From Candidatus Rokuibacteriota bacterium (GTDB lineage Bacteria > Methylomirabilota > Methylomirabilia > Rokubacteriales > CSP1-6): 64,000 nt of DNA. A program made the position numbers and the translations under genes. This document shows positions 27,805 to 36,797 of this stretch, one piece after another; positions within the stretch are counted from its first letter, which is position 1; every line of letters begins with the position of its first letter. A model generated the notes under the pieces. That model saw only the letters and a program-made list of their open reading frames with translations, had not been told where the DNA came from and ran no database searches. The DNA lies in assembly GCA_003220535.1 (NCBI GenBank), contig QHSU01000055.1:248001-312000 (forward strand), read 5' to 3'.

Positions 27805-29231
27805 GGACGCGCGATGAGCGTGCGGGCGAGGGCGAGCGAACGGCGCACGGCGTCGGGTGCCGTCCCGCCGGTGACCGCGCGGGCGCGCAGCGAGGCCTCG
27901 ACCGTGACCGCGTCCTTGGCGTCGTCGTCGAAGAGCGGAGAGAAGCGGCGCAGCGCGACCAGGCCGAGCCCGTCCAGCGGCTTGCCTTCGGTCTCGCAGA
28001 ACCGCACGACCCGCCCGACGATGGCGTGCGCCTGGCGGAAGGGCACGCCCTTGCGCACGAGATAGTCGGCCAGGTCCGTCGCCGTCGCGAAGTTCTCGGC
28101 AGCCGCCCGCCGCATCCGATCGGTCCGGAAGACCAGGGACGCGAGCATCGGCGGCAGGACCGCCAGGATCGCGTCGAGGGTGTCGACCGAGTCGAAGAGC
28201 GGCTCCTTGTCCTCCTGCATGTCGGAGTTGTACGCGAGCGGCAGCCCCTTCATCGCGGTGAGCACGGACACGAGATTCCCGTAGAGCCGGCCGCTCTTGC
28301 CGCGGACCAGCTCGGCCACGTCGGGATTCTTCTTCTGGGGCATGATGGACGAGCCGGTCGCGAAGGCGTCGGAGAACTCCACGAATCCGAATTCCGCGGT
28401 CGCCCAGAGCGTCAGGTCGGCGGCGAGCCGTGAAAAATGCATTCCGGCGATGGCGGCCGCGGCCAGGAACTCGAGCAGCGCGTCGCGATCGCTCACCGCG
28501 TCGAGGCTGTTTGGCGACACCGCCGCGAAGCCGAGATCCTTCGCGAGCGCCTCGAGGTCGATCGGGAACGCCGTGCCGGCGAGCGCCGCCGCGCCAAGCG
28601 GCAGCGCGTCGGCGCGTGCGCCGCAGTCGCCGAACCGCTCACGATCGCGCTGCAGCATGAAGACGTACGCGAGCAGGTGATGGGCGAGGACGATCGGCTG
28701 GGCCCGCTGCAGGTGCGTGTAACCCGGCAGCGGCGCCTCCACCGTCTCGGCCGCGCGCGCGACGAGCGCCGCCTGCACCCCTCGGAGGCCCGCCCGGACG
28801 CGCGCGACCACCTCGCGGAGGTAGAGTCGCTCGTCGAGCGCGATCTGATCGTTCCGGGAGCGCCCGGTGTGCAGCTTGCCGCCGACGTCGCCGACGAGCT
28901 CTTGAAGGCGCCGCTCGACGTTGGTGTGGATGTCTTCGAGCTCGGCGCGGAACGGGAAGGTTCCCGCGGCGAGCTCGCTCCGGACGGCCTCGAGCCCCTT
29001 CACGATCGTGTCGCGCTCGGAGGGCGACAGGAGCCCGGCCTTCGCCAGCGCCTTCGCCCACGCGACGCTGCCGACGACGTCGTGCGGCCAGAGCCGCCGG
29101 TCGAAGGCCAGCGAGCCGGTGAAGCGTTCGGCGGTCGGATCGGCGCCCTGGGTGAAGCGTGCACCCCAGAGTTTTTCGGACCGTGCCGCCCCGCCCCGCG
29201 GGGTCGCGCGCTTTCGGGAGCGCGACTTCAC
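27801..29231 (-). CDS. argH: Argininosuccinate lyase
   Basis: ArgH, 476 residues, releasing arginine and fumarate. The fumarase/lyase signature GSSIMPQKKNPD is intact, with LHTGRSRNDQIA and GYTHLQRAQPI earlier. The first 20 residues are a basic extension before KLWGARF. GTG at 29231 overlaps the acyltransferase stop (GTGA), and its own stop overlaps the lipoprotein start, so translation is coupled through three genes. No other arginine gene is in the window. Confidence 0.95.
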   Translation of the reverse strand: MKSRSRKRATPRGGAARSEKLWGARFTQGADPTAERFTGSLAFDRRLWPHDVVGSVAWAKALAKAGLLSPSERDTIVKGLEAVRSELAAGTFPFRAELEDIHTNVERRLQELVGDVGGKLHTGRSRNDQIALDERLYLREVVARVRAGLRGVQAALVARAAETVEAPLPGYTHLQRAQPIVLAHHLLAYVFMLQRDRERFGDCGARADALPLGAAALAGTAFPIDLEALAKDLGFAAVSPNSLDAVSDRDALLEFLAAAAIAGMHFSRLAADLTLWATAEFGFVEFSDAFATGSSIMPQKKNPDVAELVRGKSGRLYGNLVSVLTAMKGLPLAYNSDMQEDKEPLFDSVDTLDAILAVLPPMLASLVFRTDRMRRAAAENFATATDLADYLVRKGVPFRQAHAIVGRVVRFCETEGKPLDGLGLVALRRFSPLFDDDAKDAVTVEASLRARAVTGGTAPDAVRRSLALARTLIARP

Positions 29232-29899
29232 GGCAGGAGGGCCGCGATGTCGTCCATGATCCGACGGGTCACGTGGAACCGGGCGCGTCGCCGTCCGTTG
29301 GAGCCGTCCGCCGCGAAGCAGCGCACCGGTCCGAACCGGACGCCGAGCGGGACGCGGCGCGGGATGTAACCCCAGCGTCCCGCCAGCGCCTCGTACGTGC
29401 CCCGGATGCCGGCCGGGACCACCGGCACCCCCGAGCGGAGCGCCAGGAGCGCGACGCCGGGCAGGCCGGACTCGAGCCGGCCGCGCACGCTGAAGGGGCC
29501 TTCCGGGAAGATACCCACGACCCCACCTTGCTGAAGAATGGAGAGCGCCCTCCGGAGCGCGCCCACGTCGGCCCGCTCGAGGTTGATCGGAATCGAGCCG
29601 ATGTGGCGGTGGAACATCGGATGGAGTGGCGTCGCGCGCCAGACGCGGGGCATGACGAGGAACGAGATCGGCTCGGGGGCGCTCACCCCGAGAACGATGC
29701 CGTCCAGATAGTTGTGGTGATTCGCCGCGATGAGGTACGGGCCGCTCGCCGGCAGGTGCTCTAGTCCGTCGACGCGGAGATCGAACCAGCGGCCGAGTGC
29801 CTGGCGCAGCGGGCCGCGGAGCGCGCGATACAGAAAGGGCACCGGCGCGGTCTCGCGGGCGAGGCGCTGATTCGCGGCAAGTGTGGTGGGGCCGGCCAT
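29228..29899 (-). CDS. 1-acyl-sn-glycerol-3-phosphate acyltransferase family (PlsC-like)
   Basis: Membrane-associated acyltransferase of 223 residues. The catalytic H-x4-D is in ANHHNYLDG, and the second conserved block is GIFPEGPFS; VPVVPAGIRGTYEA is the usual third region. It would acylate lysophosphatidate or a related lipid at the inner membrane. ATG 29899 lies 21 bases after mltG and has a TATAAA box with TGC extension 9 bases upstream, so it may have its own near-leaderless start as well as read-through. Coupled to argH downstream. Confidence 0.86.
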   Translation of the reverse strand: MAGPTTLAANQRLARETAPVPFLYRALRGPLRQALGRWFDLRVDGLEHLPASGPYLIAANHHNYLDGIVLGVSAPEPISFLVMPRVWRATPLHPMFHRHIGSIPINLERADVGALRRALSILQQGGVVGIFPEGPFSVRGRLESGLPGVALLALRSGVPVVPAGIRGTYEALAGRWGYIPRRVPLGVRFGPVRCFAADGSNGRRRARFHVTRRIMDDIAALLP

Positions 29900-29908
29900 G
29901 TCGCGCGT

Positions 29909-29917
29909 TTTATAGCA
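29909..29917 (-). promoter_or_regulatory. Extended -10 close to the plsC-like start
   Basis: TGC followed by TATAAA on the minus strand, 9 bases before ATG 29899. There is no Shine-Dalgarno sequence in the remaining leader. The final base departs from the consensus T. Confidence 0.35.
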
Positions 29918-29920
29918 CGT

Positions 29921-30919
29921 TCACCGAGCGCGGGCGAGCCGGTACCGGGCGACCGCCGCGTTGTGCTCCGCGATAGTCGACGAGAAATAGTGATGCGTAT
30001 CGTCCATCGCGACGAAGTAGAGGTACTTCACCGGCGCCGGCTCGAGCGCCGCATCGATCGCCGGGAGCCCGGGGCTGGCGATCGGCCCGGGCGGCAAGCC
30101 CGGGTTGCGGTAGGTATTGAACGGATGCTCGAGCCGGAGATCGGCGCGGGTGAGGGTGCGTCGCTCTTTGCCGGTCGCATACTGCACGGTGGGGTCGGCC
30201 TGGAGCGGCATGTTGAGCTTGAGTCGGTTCCAGAAGACTCCGGAGATCGTCCGCAGCTCGTCGCGCTCGACCGCCTCGCGCTCGATGATCGACGCCAGCG
30301 TGAGGAGCTGATGCACGCTGAGCCCGCGCGCCTCGGCGCGCGCCGCGATGTCGGGTCCGAGCTTCGACCGGAGGCGCTGCACCATGCGCGTCAGGATCTC
30401 CTCGGTCGTCATGCCCCGCACGAATTGATAGGTATCGGGGAACAGATAGCCCTCGAGGCTCGGCCCCTCGACCGACAGCGTCGCGAGGAAGGCCCGGTCC
30501 GTCGCCAGACGCGCGACCGCCTCACTCGTGGCGAGCCGCTCGCCTTCAAGCGTGCGCGCGAGCTCGGCCACCGTGGCTCCCTCCGGGTGGAGGACGACGT
30601 GTTGCTTGACCCGCCCGGACTCCAGCAGAGTCAGGATCCCGAGCGTCGACGCCCCGCGCTCGAGCTCGTATTCGCCGGCCCGCAGGTGGCGCGCGCTGCC
30701 GTGGACCATGGCCAGCCCCACGAAGCCCACCCGGCTCCGGATCACACCGGCCCGGTGCAGACGCTCGGCGATCGCCAGGACCCCTTCGTGGGCGGGAATC
30801 TCCACGATCAAGGGCCCTGCTTCGAGGGCGTCGGCCGGGGTGAGGACCTCGTGTCCGACGACGGCGAGGGCGCCGGCGGCAACAAGCACGAGGAAGCCGA
30901 TTGCGGCACGCAACCCCAT
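29921..30919 (-). CDS. mltG: Endolytic murein transglycosylase MltG (YceG-like)
   Basis: Membrane-anchored peptidoglycan transglycosylase, 332 residues from ATG 30919. One N-terminal helix (IGFLVLVAAGALAVVG), a LysM-like region, then the YceG domain with YLFPDTYQF, the catalytic glutamate in LASIIEREA, ADPTVQYA and PFNTYRNPGLPPGPI. It cuts nascent glycan strands to set their length. Two upstream ATGs (30937, 30994) are possible, but TACACT preceded by TG lies 8 bases before 30919, which favours a leaderless start there. First gene of the twelve-gene run, divergent from the alpha-subunit gene. Confidence 0.9.
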   Translation of the reverse strand: MGLRAAIGFLVLVAAGALAVVGHEVLTPADALEAGPLIVEIPAHEGVLAIAERLHRAGVIRSRVGFVGLAMVHGSARHLRAGEYELERGASTLGILTLLESGRVKQHVVLHPEGATVAELARTLEGERLATSEAVARLATDRAFLATLSVEGPSLEGYLFPDTYQFVRGMTTEEILTRMVQRLRSKLGPDIAARAEARGLSVHQLLTLASIIEREAVERDELRTISGVFWNRLKLNMPLQADPTVQYATGKERRTLTRADLRLEHPFNTYRNPGLPPGPIASPGLPAIDAALEPAPVKYLYFVAMDDTHHYFSSTIAEHNAAVARYRLARAR

Positions 30920-30927
30920 GATTTCCC

Positions 30928-30936
30928 AGTGTAACA
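30928..30936 (-). promoter_or_regulatory. Candidate leaderless promoter of the mltG operon
   Basis: On the minus strand TGTTACACT (TGn plus TANNNT) ends 8 bases before ATG 30919, which has no ribosome-binding sequence. It lies back to back with the promoter of the divergent alpha-subunit gene. Confidence 0.42.
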
Positions 30937-30945
30937 TCCGGGCTC

Positions 30946-30954
30946 TGGTATACT
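30946..30954 (+). promoter_or_regulatory. Extended -10 for the stand-alone rpoA-like gene
   Basis: TGGTATACT matches TGn plus a near-consensus -10; no -35 is visible. The leader to ATG 31019 would be about 58 bases. Confidence 0.45.
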
Positions 30955-31018
30955 GGGACGCCTTGGGAGGCAGAACCACCGCCATCCGTTCCACACAGGG
31001 TCGTCTCTAGGGGGTCCA

Positions 31019-32011
31019 ATGCCTGAGCTGCAAGTTCCCACCCGTCATGACTGGACTGTCCAGGACAAGAACTACGGCAAGCTGTCCATCGAGCCCTTCG
31101 AGTCCGGCTTCGCCCTGACCGTCGGCATCGCCTATCGGCGCGCGCTGCTGTCGGCGATCCACGGCGCCGCGCCGACCTGGGTGAAGATCGAGAACGTCCT
31201 GCACGAGTTCTCGCACCTGCCGGGCGTCATGGAAGACACGCTCGACATCATGATGAATCTCCGCAAGGTGGTGTTCGCGCTCCACGTGAACCGGCCCAAG
31301 ATCCTCCGTCTCCGGGCCCAGGGCGGCTCGGTCGTCAAGGCGAGCCACTTCGAGGCAGACGCGGACGTCGAAATCCTCACCCCCGACGTCGTGCTGGCGA
31401 CCCTCGACAAGGACGGCGTCCTCGAGATGGAGGTCTGTGTCGAGCGAGGCCGCGGATACGTGTCGGCCGAGAAGCGCGAGCCGGAGGCGTTGCCGATCAA
31501 CGCGATTCTGCTGGACGCCGACTTCTCGCCCGTCAAGCGCGTGAACTTCCACGTCGAGCCGGTCGCCGAGGGTCACGAGCGGCTCGTCCTCGAAGTGTGG
31601 ACCGACGGCAGCGTCAGCGCGGTCACCGCGGTCGGCGAGGCCTCCCGGATCCTCGAGGACCACTTCGACCTGCTCACGAATTTCCCCGAGGTCTCGCCCC
31701 AGGAGGAGGCCGCCGAGCGCGACGAAGCGCGCCCGCGCACCGAGCTGAACGAGAACCTCTTCCGCAACGTCGACGAGCTCGAGCTGTCCGTCCGCGCGTC
31801 CAACTGCCTCAAGACCGCGAACATCCGGACCATCGCCGATCTCGTGCAGAAGACGGAAGCCGAGCTGCTGAAGACCAAGAACTTCGGCAAGAAGTCGCTG
31901 AACGAGATCAAGACGATCCTGGGCGAGATGAGCCTCTCGCTCGGCATGCGGCTGGACCCGGAGGAGCTGGAGCGGCTGCGCTCGCAGTACGAGCGCGCGT
32001 ACGAGGCCTAG
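31019..32011 (+). CDS. rpoA: RNA polymerase alpha subunit, stand-alone (possible paralogue)
   Basis: Alpha subunit of 330 residues. The N-terminal assembly domain has the expected IEPFESGF and [14 protein letters not shown] segments, and the C-terminal domain is highly conserved ([30 protein letters not shown]), keeping Arg, Asn, Cys, Lys, Ser and Glu equivalents of the DNA-contact residues known in E. coli. In the dimer/beta-contact helix the near-invariant GNALRR reads GIAYRR, and other N-terminal positions differ from usual bacterial sequences. AGGGGG precedes ATG 31019. It is single: no rpsD, rpsK or rplQ nearby, so it is outside the usual ribosomal operon. Either the sole gene relocated or a second copy. 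Confidence 0.9.
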   Translation: MPELQVPTRHDWTVQDKNYGKLSIEPFESGFALTVGIAYRRALLSAIHGAAPTWVKIENVLHEFSHLPGVMEDTLDIMMNLRKVVFALHVNRPKILRLRAQGGSVVKASHFEADADVEILTPDVVLATLDKDGVLEMEVCVERGRGYVSAEKREPEALPINAILLDADFSPVKRVNFHVEPVAEGHERLVLEVWTDGSVSAVTAVGEASRILEDHFDLLTNFPEVSPQEEAAERDEARPRTELNENLFRNVDELELSVRASNCLKTANIRTIADLVQKTEAELLKTKNFGKKSLNEIKTILGEMSLSLGMRLDPEELERLRSQYERAYEA

Positions 32012-32014
32012 CCC

Positions 32015-33250
32015 CTACCGCGACAGGCGGGTCTTGATCCGCTCGACCGCTTCCTCGGCCTGCGCACGGGCGCCGAAGGCCGTGAGCCGGAAGTAGCCCT
32101 CGCCGCTCGGTCCGAAGCCCGCGCCGGGCGTCCCGACGACGTGGGCCTCATTCAGGAGCTTGTCGAAGAACTCCCACGACGAGAGCCGCCCCGGCGTCTT
32201 CACCCAGATGTAGGGGGCGTTCCGGCCGCCGTGCACGGTGAGCCCGGCCGCCTCGAGCCCCTGGCGGATGATCCGCGCGTTGTCCATGTAGTGGTCGACG
32301 AGCGCCGTGACCTGTCGCCGTCCCTCGTCCGTGTAGGTCGCGGCGGCGCCGCGCTGGATCACGTACGCCACGCCGTTGAACTTGGTGGACTGCCGGCGAA
32401 CCCACAGCGCGTTGAGGCTCACCGTCTCGCCCGACGCCGCGCGCCCCTGCAGCTCCTTCGGCACGACCGTGTAGGCGCAGCGCGTGCCCGTGAAGCCAGC
32501 GGTCTTCGAAAAGGAGCGGAACTCGATCGCGGCCTCGCGCGCGCCCTCGATCTCGTAGATCGAGTGCGGGATCTGCGGGTCGCGGATGTACGCTTCGTAC
32601 GCCGCGTCGTACAGGATGACGGCGTTCCGCTCGCGCGCGTAGTCGACCCACGTCTTGAGCGCCGCGCGCGTCAACACCGCACCCGTCGGGTTGTTGGGAT
32701 AGCAGAGGTAGATGAGGTCGACCGGGCGGTCGGGGATGCGCGGCTGGAAGTCGTTGTCGGCGGTGCAGGGGAGGTACACGACCCGATCGTAGCGGCCGCT
32801 CGCATCCGCGCTCCCCGCGCGCCCGCCCATCACGGTGACGTCGAGGTACGCAGGATACACGGGGTCGCTGAGCGCGACGACGCACTCGGGTCCGAAGATC
32901 TCCTGGATGTTGCCCGTGTCGCTCTTGGCGCCGTCGCTGACGACGATCTCATCGGGAGCGAGCTTGATGCCGCGCTCGCCGTAGTCGTGCCGGACGATCG
33001 CGTCGAGGAGGAAGTCCCAGCCCGTCTCCGGCGGGTACCCGCGGAACGTCTCCGTCCGCGCCATCTCGTCCACCGCCTCGTGCATCGCGCGGATCACCGC
33101 GGCGGGCAGTGGCTGCGTCACGTCGCCGATGCCCAGGCGGATGAGCTTCGCATCGGGATGCGCCGCCTGGAACTCCCGTACGCGCCGGCCAGTCTCGCTG
33201 AAGAGGTAGCTGGCGCGGAGCTTCAGGTAGTGGTCGTTGACTCTCGCCAT
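32015..33250 (-). CDS. dapL: LL-diaminopimelate aminotransferase
   Basis: DapL, 411 residues, converting tetrahydrodipicolinate directly to LL-diaminopimelate and so bypassing the succinyl or acetyl branches. [34 protein letters not shown] and the PLP lysine in [14 protein letters not shown] are typical. The ATG at 33250 has TAGAAT with TGC extension 8 bases upstream and no ribosome site. Completes, with dapA, dapB and lysA, most of the lysine route. Convergent with the alpha-subunit gene, 3 bases apart. Confidence 0.93.
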   Translation of the reverse strand: MARVNDHYLKLRASYLFSETGRRVREFQAAHPDAKLIRLGIGDVTQPLPAAVIRAMHEAVDEMARTETFRGYPPETGWDFLLDAIVRHDYGERGIKLAPDEIVVSDGAKSDTGNIQEIFGPECVVALSDPVYPAYLDVTVMGGRAGSADASGRYDRVVYLPCTADNDFQPRIPDRPVDLIYLCYPNNPTGAVLTRAALKTWVDYARERNAVILYDAAYEAYIRDPQIPHSIYEIEGAREAAIEFRSFSKTAGFTGTRCAYTVVPKELQGRAASGETVSLNALWVRRQSTKFNGVAYVIQRGAAATYTDEGRRQVTALVDHYMDNARIIRQGLEAAGLTVHGGRNAPYIWVKTPGRLSSWEFFDKLLNEAHVVGTPGAGFGPSGEGYFRLTAFGARAQAEEAVERIKTRLSR

Positions 33251-33258
33251 GGCGCCCG

Positions 33259-33267
33259 ATTCTAGCA
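33259..33267 (-). promoter_or_regulatory. Candidate leaderless promoter of dapL
   Basis: TGC plus TAGAAT on the minus strand, 8 bases before ATG 33250, overlapping the comEC stop codon. No Shine-Dalgarno sequence in the gap. Confidence 0.45.
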
Positions 33268-35610
33268 GATCGCTTCGGGGTCGAGGCAGAGCCGATCGAC
33301 GAGCCGTGAGGCCCACCGGGTGACCGTGAGCGTGCCGCCGTCGGTCTCGAAGATCACCGCGCCGTCCCGGTCGGTCCGGTACACGCGCGCGCCGATCTCG
33401 GCGAGCCGGGCCAGCACGCCCGGGTCGGGATGGCCGTAGGGGTTGCGCGCGCCGACCGAGATCGCCGCAGCCGTCGGACCAGCCGCGCGAAGAAACTCGG
33501 GGGTGGTGGAGGAGCGCGAGCCGTGGTGGGCGACCTTGAGGACGGTCGACTCGAGGTGTGTCCCCGCCGCGACCAGCTGGCGCTCGCGGGCGGCGCCGAT
33601 GTCGGAGGCGAGCAGGAACGAGGCGAGCCCCATCTCGATGCGCAGAACGAGCCCGGCGTCATTCCGCCGTCCGTTGATCGCCGCGAGCGGCGGAAGCGGC
33701 ACGATCAGCGCGCGGCCGAAGCGGCGCGGCTCCGCGGGAAGATTCGCGGCCGTCCACTGCTCGTCGACCCAGAAGAGGCGCTGCACCGCCGGCACGCCGC
33801 CGGCGTGATCGCTGTCCTCGTGCGTGACGGCCACGCCGGCCAGACGGAGAACGCCACGGTTCCAGAGGAACGGCGCGACCACGCGCTCGCCTGCGTCCAG
33901 ACGCATCGGACCGCCCGAGCCGGCGTCGACGAGCCACACTCGGCCGTCCGGCATCTCGACGACGATCGCATCGCCTTGCCCGACGTCGAGAAGCGTGAGG
34001 CGCAGGCGGCCGTCCGGCGGCCGCACGAGCGGCCATGCCGCGAAGCCGACCGCGAGGGCGAGCAGCACCAGGGCGATTATTGGGAGAAGGGGGCTCCGCC
34101 CCCCTCTCGACTCCCCGGGTGGGAGAAGGGGGCTCCGCCCGCCTCTCGACTCCCCCGGCGAGTTCGCTGCGCGCGCGGCCCCCTCGCGACCGCCGTGCCA
34201 GACGAGGAGGAGCGCGAGCCCACCGACATAGCACGTCACGGCGATCCAGTCGGGGGCGGGCAGGTGGACGACGGCGCCGGGCACCTTGGCGGCGAGCGCG
34301 ACCACGCCACGCAGCGCCAGCAGCACGGGCCACACCGCGTCGAACGCCACCGCGGCCACCGTCTCGCTGAGGAACGAGAGACCCACGGCGAGGAGACCCA
34401 CCAGGGTGGCGGCGCCCGCCAGCGGGACCACGCCGAGGTTCGCGACGACGCCGATCGTCGAGAGCTGGTTGAAGTGCGTCAGCGTGATCGGCAGCACCGC
34501 CAGCTGGGCGACCGCGCTCACGCCGAGCGCGCCGAGGACGGCGCCACGCGGCAGTGGGGCTACGACGATGCCGAGGGTCGCGGCGAAGGAGAGCTGGAAG
34601 CCGGGCTCGAAGAGGTCACCCGGCCGGACCGCGAGGATCGCCAGGGCCGCCAGCGCGAGGCCGTTCGTGACCGAGGCGTCCCGTTCGAGGATGACCGCGG
34701 CCAGCACGAGTACCGCCATGACGACCGCGCGCAGCACCGAGGGCTCGGGCCCCACGACGAGCGCGAATCCGATCACGACGACGATCGCCGTCGCGGCCGA
34801 CGGGCGACGGGGAAGATGCAGGAGGCGGCAGAGCGCCCACACGGACGCGGCCAGGAGCGCCACGTTGAAGCCGGAGACGGCCAGGACGTGGTACACGCCG
34901 GCTCGCCGGAACGCATCGTCGATGTCACGTGGCAGCTCGGTGCGGTCGCCGAGCAGGAGCCCGGCCAGCAGCGCCGCCGACGCGGGAGGCAGCGCGCGCC
35001 CCATGGCGGCGACCGACTCGCGCTTCGCGCGCACGGACCACGGCGGCGAGGGATCGTCCAGGGGCGTCACGGACTCGGCGCGCGCCGTGCCGACGACCCG
35101 AATGCCTTCGCGCGCGAGGTGCGCCGCGTAGTCGAAGGTCCCGGGGTTGCGGAAGCCCATCGCCCGGTGGAGCCGGAGCGGAGCCGCGACGCGTTGACCT
35201 TCCGTCAGCGGCGGTAACTCGCCGTACGCCGTCACCTGGATGCGCCCGGAGGCCGGCACCCCGTCGGCGCGCTCGGCGTCGATGAGCAGGCGGCTGCGAT
35301 CGGGAGCCCATCGCCTCGGCTCGACCGCGAGCCGCCCCTCGACGTGGAGAACCCCCGGCAAGCCGAGGTGCCAGACGTGGTCCGGTGGAAGCGGCTCTTC
35401 GCCGCCGCGCAGAGCGCCGACGGCGGCGACACCGACCAGGAGCGCGGCCGCGGCGGCCATGTGCCGGCCGAAGGCCAGGCACCCGACGCCGACGGCGACG
35501 GCCGCGAGCCACACGGCCCAGAGGACCTGGGGAGGGATCAGGGACGCGACCGCGATTCCGACGGCGAAGGCGACGGCCAGCGAGGCGAGGGGCGTCCGGC
35601 GCAGCGTCAC
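33262..35610 (-). CDS. comEC: DNA internalisation protein ComEC/Rec2
   Basis: Competence channel of 782 residues: an N-terminal soluble DUF4131 region, the polytopic Competence domain ([36 protein letters not shown]), and a C-terminal metallo-beta-lactamase domain from about residue 520 ([24 protein letters not shown] for the metal site, [11 protein letters not shown]). Between membrane and hydrolase domains an in-frame 13-residue unit ([13 protein letters not shown]) occurs twice, encoded by a 39-base tandem repeat. GTG 35610 overlaps the comEA stop (GTGA). Takes up single-stranded DNA through the inner membrane in known systems. Confidence 0.92.
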   Translation of the reverse strand: MTLRRTPLASLAVAFAVGIAVASLIPPQVLWAVWLAAVAVGVGCLAFGRHMAAAAALLVGVAAVGALRGGEEPLPPDHVWHLGLPGVLHVEGRLAVEPRRWAPDRSRLLIDAERADGVPASGRIQVTAYGELPPLTEGQRVAAPLRLHRAMGFRNPGTFDYAAHLAREGIRVVGTARAESVTPLDDPSPPWSVRAKRESVAAMGRALPPASAALLAGLLLGDRTELPRDIDDAFRRAGVYHVLAVSGFNVALLAASVWALCRLLHLPRRPSAATAIVVVIGFALVVGPEPSVLRAVVMAVLVLAAVILERDASVTNGLALAALAILAVRPGDLFEPGFQLSFAATLGIVVAPLPRGAVLGALGVSAVAQLAVLPITLTHFNQLSTIGVVANLGVVPLAGAATLVGLLAVGLSFLSETVAAVAFDAVWPVLLALRGVVALAAKVPGAVVHLPAPDWIAVTCYVGGLALLLVWHGGREGAARAANSPGESRGGRSPLLPPGESRGGRSPLLPIIALVLLALAVGFAAWPLVRPPDGRLRLTLLDVGQGDAIVVEMPDGRVWLVDAGSGGPMRLDAGERVVAPFLWNRGVLRLAGVAVTHEDSDHAGGVPAVQRLFWVDEQWTAANLPAEPRRFGRALIVPLPPLAAINGRRNDAGLVLRIEMGLASFLLASDIGAARERQLVAAGTHLESTVLKVAHHGSRSSTTPEFLRAAGPTAAAISVGARNPYGHPDPGVLARLAEIGARVYRTDRDGAVIFETDGGTLTVTRWASRLVDRLCLDPEAIC
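34081..34158 (-). repeat. 39-bp tandem repeat inserted in comEC
   Basis: Two 39-base units (34081-34119, 34120-34158) differ at only two or three positions. Each contains the palindrome-rich core GGGGGCTCCGCCC, and the repeat keeps the comEC frame, adding a Ser/Gly/Arg/Pro linker. Confidence 0.85.
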
Positions 35611-36101
35611 TCGGAGACCGTCAGGAGCGCGCGGAGTCTCTCCAGCTTCCTGGCCGTCAGACCCTGCACGCGTCCGAGCGCGTCGACGCGCGCGAACGGC
35701 CCATCGACGTCTCGGGCCTCGACGATGCGTCGGGCCAGGACCGAGCCGATTCCGGGGAGTCGCGCCAGCTCGGTGGCGGTCGCGCGGTTGAGATCGACGG
35801 TCTCGGCGGAAGGCGCGACGCGCGATGCCGCGCTACGGCTCGCCGGCGACGCTCGTGGCGCTATGCCGCGTCGCGAGCGTCGGGGCTCGATCTCGGAGCT
35901 GGACGACGCGGCCGACGGGGGACGACCGCCGGGTGGAGGCGCCAGGACACTCGGAACGGGCGCCGGCGCGCGGTCGAGCTGTTCGAGATAGTCGGCGACG
36001 TCCGGCCTCGCTCGGCGCCAGTGACCGACGGCGAGGCCGAGGCCAGCCGCGGCGAGCAGGACCAGCAGCACGAGGAGCTGGCGCCGTGTGTAGAGCGTCA
36101 T
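35607..36101 (-). CDS. comEA: Competence DNA-binding protein ComEA
   Basis: Protein of 164 residues: an N-terminal membrane helix (LLVLLVLLAAAGLGLAVG), a long Pro/Ser/Arg-rich linker and a C-terminal helix-hairpin-helix pair (VDLNRATATELARLPGIGSV and VDALGRVQGLTARKLERL), the ComEA signature. It would hold incoming double-stranded DNA in the periplasm. The linker is longer than in small ComEA proteins. Coupled to comEC by stop-start overlap. Confidence 0.9.
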   Translation of the reverse strand: MTLYTRRQLLVLLVLLAAAGLGLAVGHWRRARPDVADYLEQLDRAPAPVPSVLAPPPGGRPPSAASSSSEIEPRRSRRGIAPRASPASRSAASRVAPSAETVDLNRATATELARLPGIGSVLARRIVEARDVDGPFARVDALGRVQGLTARKLERLRALLTVSE

Positions 36102-36188
36102 GGGCCGACGATCCCACGCCGCCGATCGCGCGACTAGAGTCGAAAAATTCAGACGGCGACCACGCCGGGGGGCGCGCGCGCTGCGTCA

Positions 36189-36209
36189 AAAACAATCACA
36201 AAACAATCA
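36189..36209. promoter_or_regulatory. AT-rich 11-bp direct repeat upstream of the molybdenum hydroxylase genes
   Basis: AAAACAATCA occurs at 36189-36198 and again at 36200-36209, exactly one helical turn apart, in otherwise very GC-rich DNA about 125 bases before the iorA-like start. TATCAT at 36234-36239 could be a -10. Operator or UP-element function is a guess. Confidence 0.35.
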
Positions 36210-36332
36210 TCGAAACACCGACACCGTTCTGAGTATCATGGCGCCGCGGACAACGGTTTATAGCCGCGCCGCGGCCGGTGGGGCCAGCCCGCGACGGCGT
36301 GCGGCGCACACCGCTCGAGCCAGGAGGTCGCC

Positions 36333-36797
36333 ATGATCTCGTTCACGGTCAACGGTAAGCAGCGGCAGGTCGACGTCCCGCCCGAGATGCCGCTCTTGTG
36401 GGTGATTCGGGAGACGCTGAACCTGACGGGAACCAAGTATGGCTGCGGCATCGCGGTCTGCGGGGCCTGCACGGTTCACGTCGACGGCACGGCCGTGCGC
36501 GCGTGTGTGACGCCGGCCTCGGCGGTCGCCGGTCGACGCGTGACCACGATCGAGGGGTTGTCGGACCGCGGCAATCATCCGGTTCAGCGGGCGTGGATGG
36601 ATGTCGACGTCCCGCAATGCGGCTACTGCCAGTCCGGTCAGATCATGTCGGCGGTGGCGCTGCTGGCCCGGAAGCCCGCCCCGACCGACGCGGACATCGA
36701 CGACGGGATGTCGGGCAACATCTGCCGGTGCGGGACGTACCAGCGCATCCGGGCCGCCATCCATCGCGCCGCGGCGCTCAAGAAGGGAGGCGCGTGA
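36333..36797 (+). CDS. [2Fe-2S] subunit of a molybdenum hydroxylase (IorA-like)
   Basis: Iron-sulfur subunit of 154 residues. The plant-type cluster is bound by [17 protein letters not shown] and the second cluster by [12 protein letters not shown] with [12 protein letters not shown]. This small two-cluster subunit pairs with a large molybdopterin subunit in isoquinoline 1-oxidoreductase and aldehyde dehydrogenases of that type. AGGAGG precedes ATG 36333. The stop overlaps the start of the large subunit (TGATG). No FAD subunit is encoded, as is normal for the IorAB arrangement. Confidence 0.92.
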   Translation: MISFTVNGKQRQVDVPPEMPLLWVIRETLNLTGTKYGCGIAVCGACTVHVDGTAVRACVTPASAVAGRRVTTIEGLSDRGNHPVQRAWMDVDVPQCGYCQSGQIMSAVALLARKPAPTDADIDDGMSGNICRCGTYQRIRAAIHRAAALKKGGA

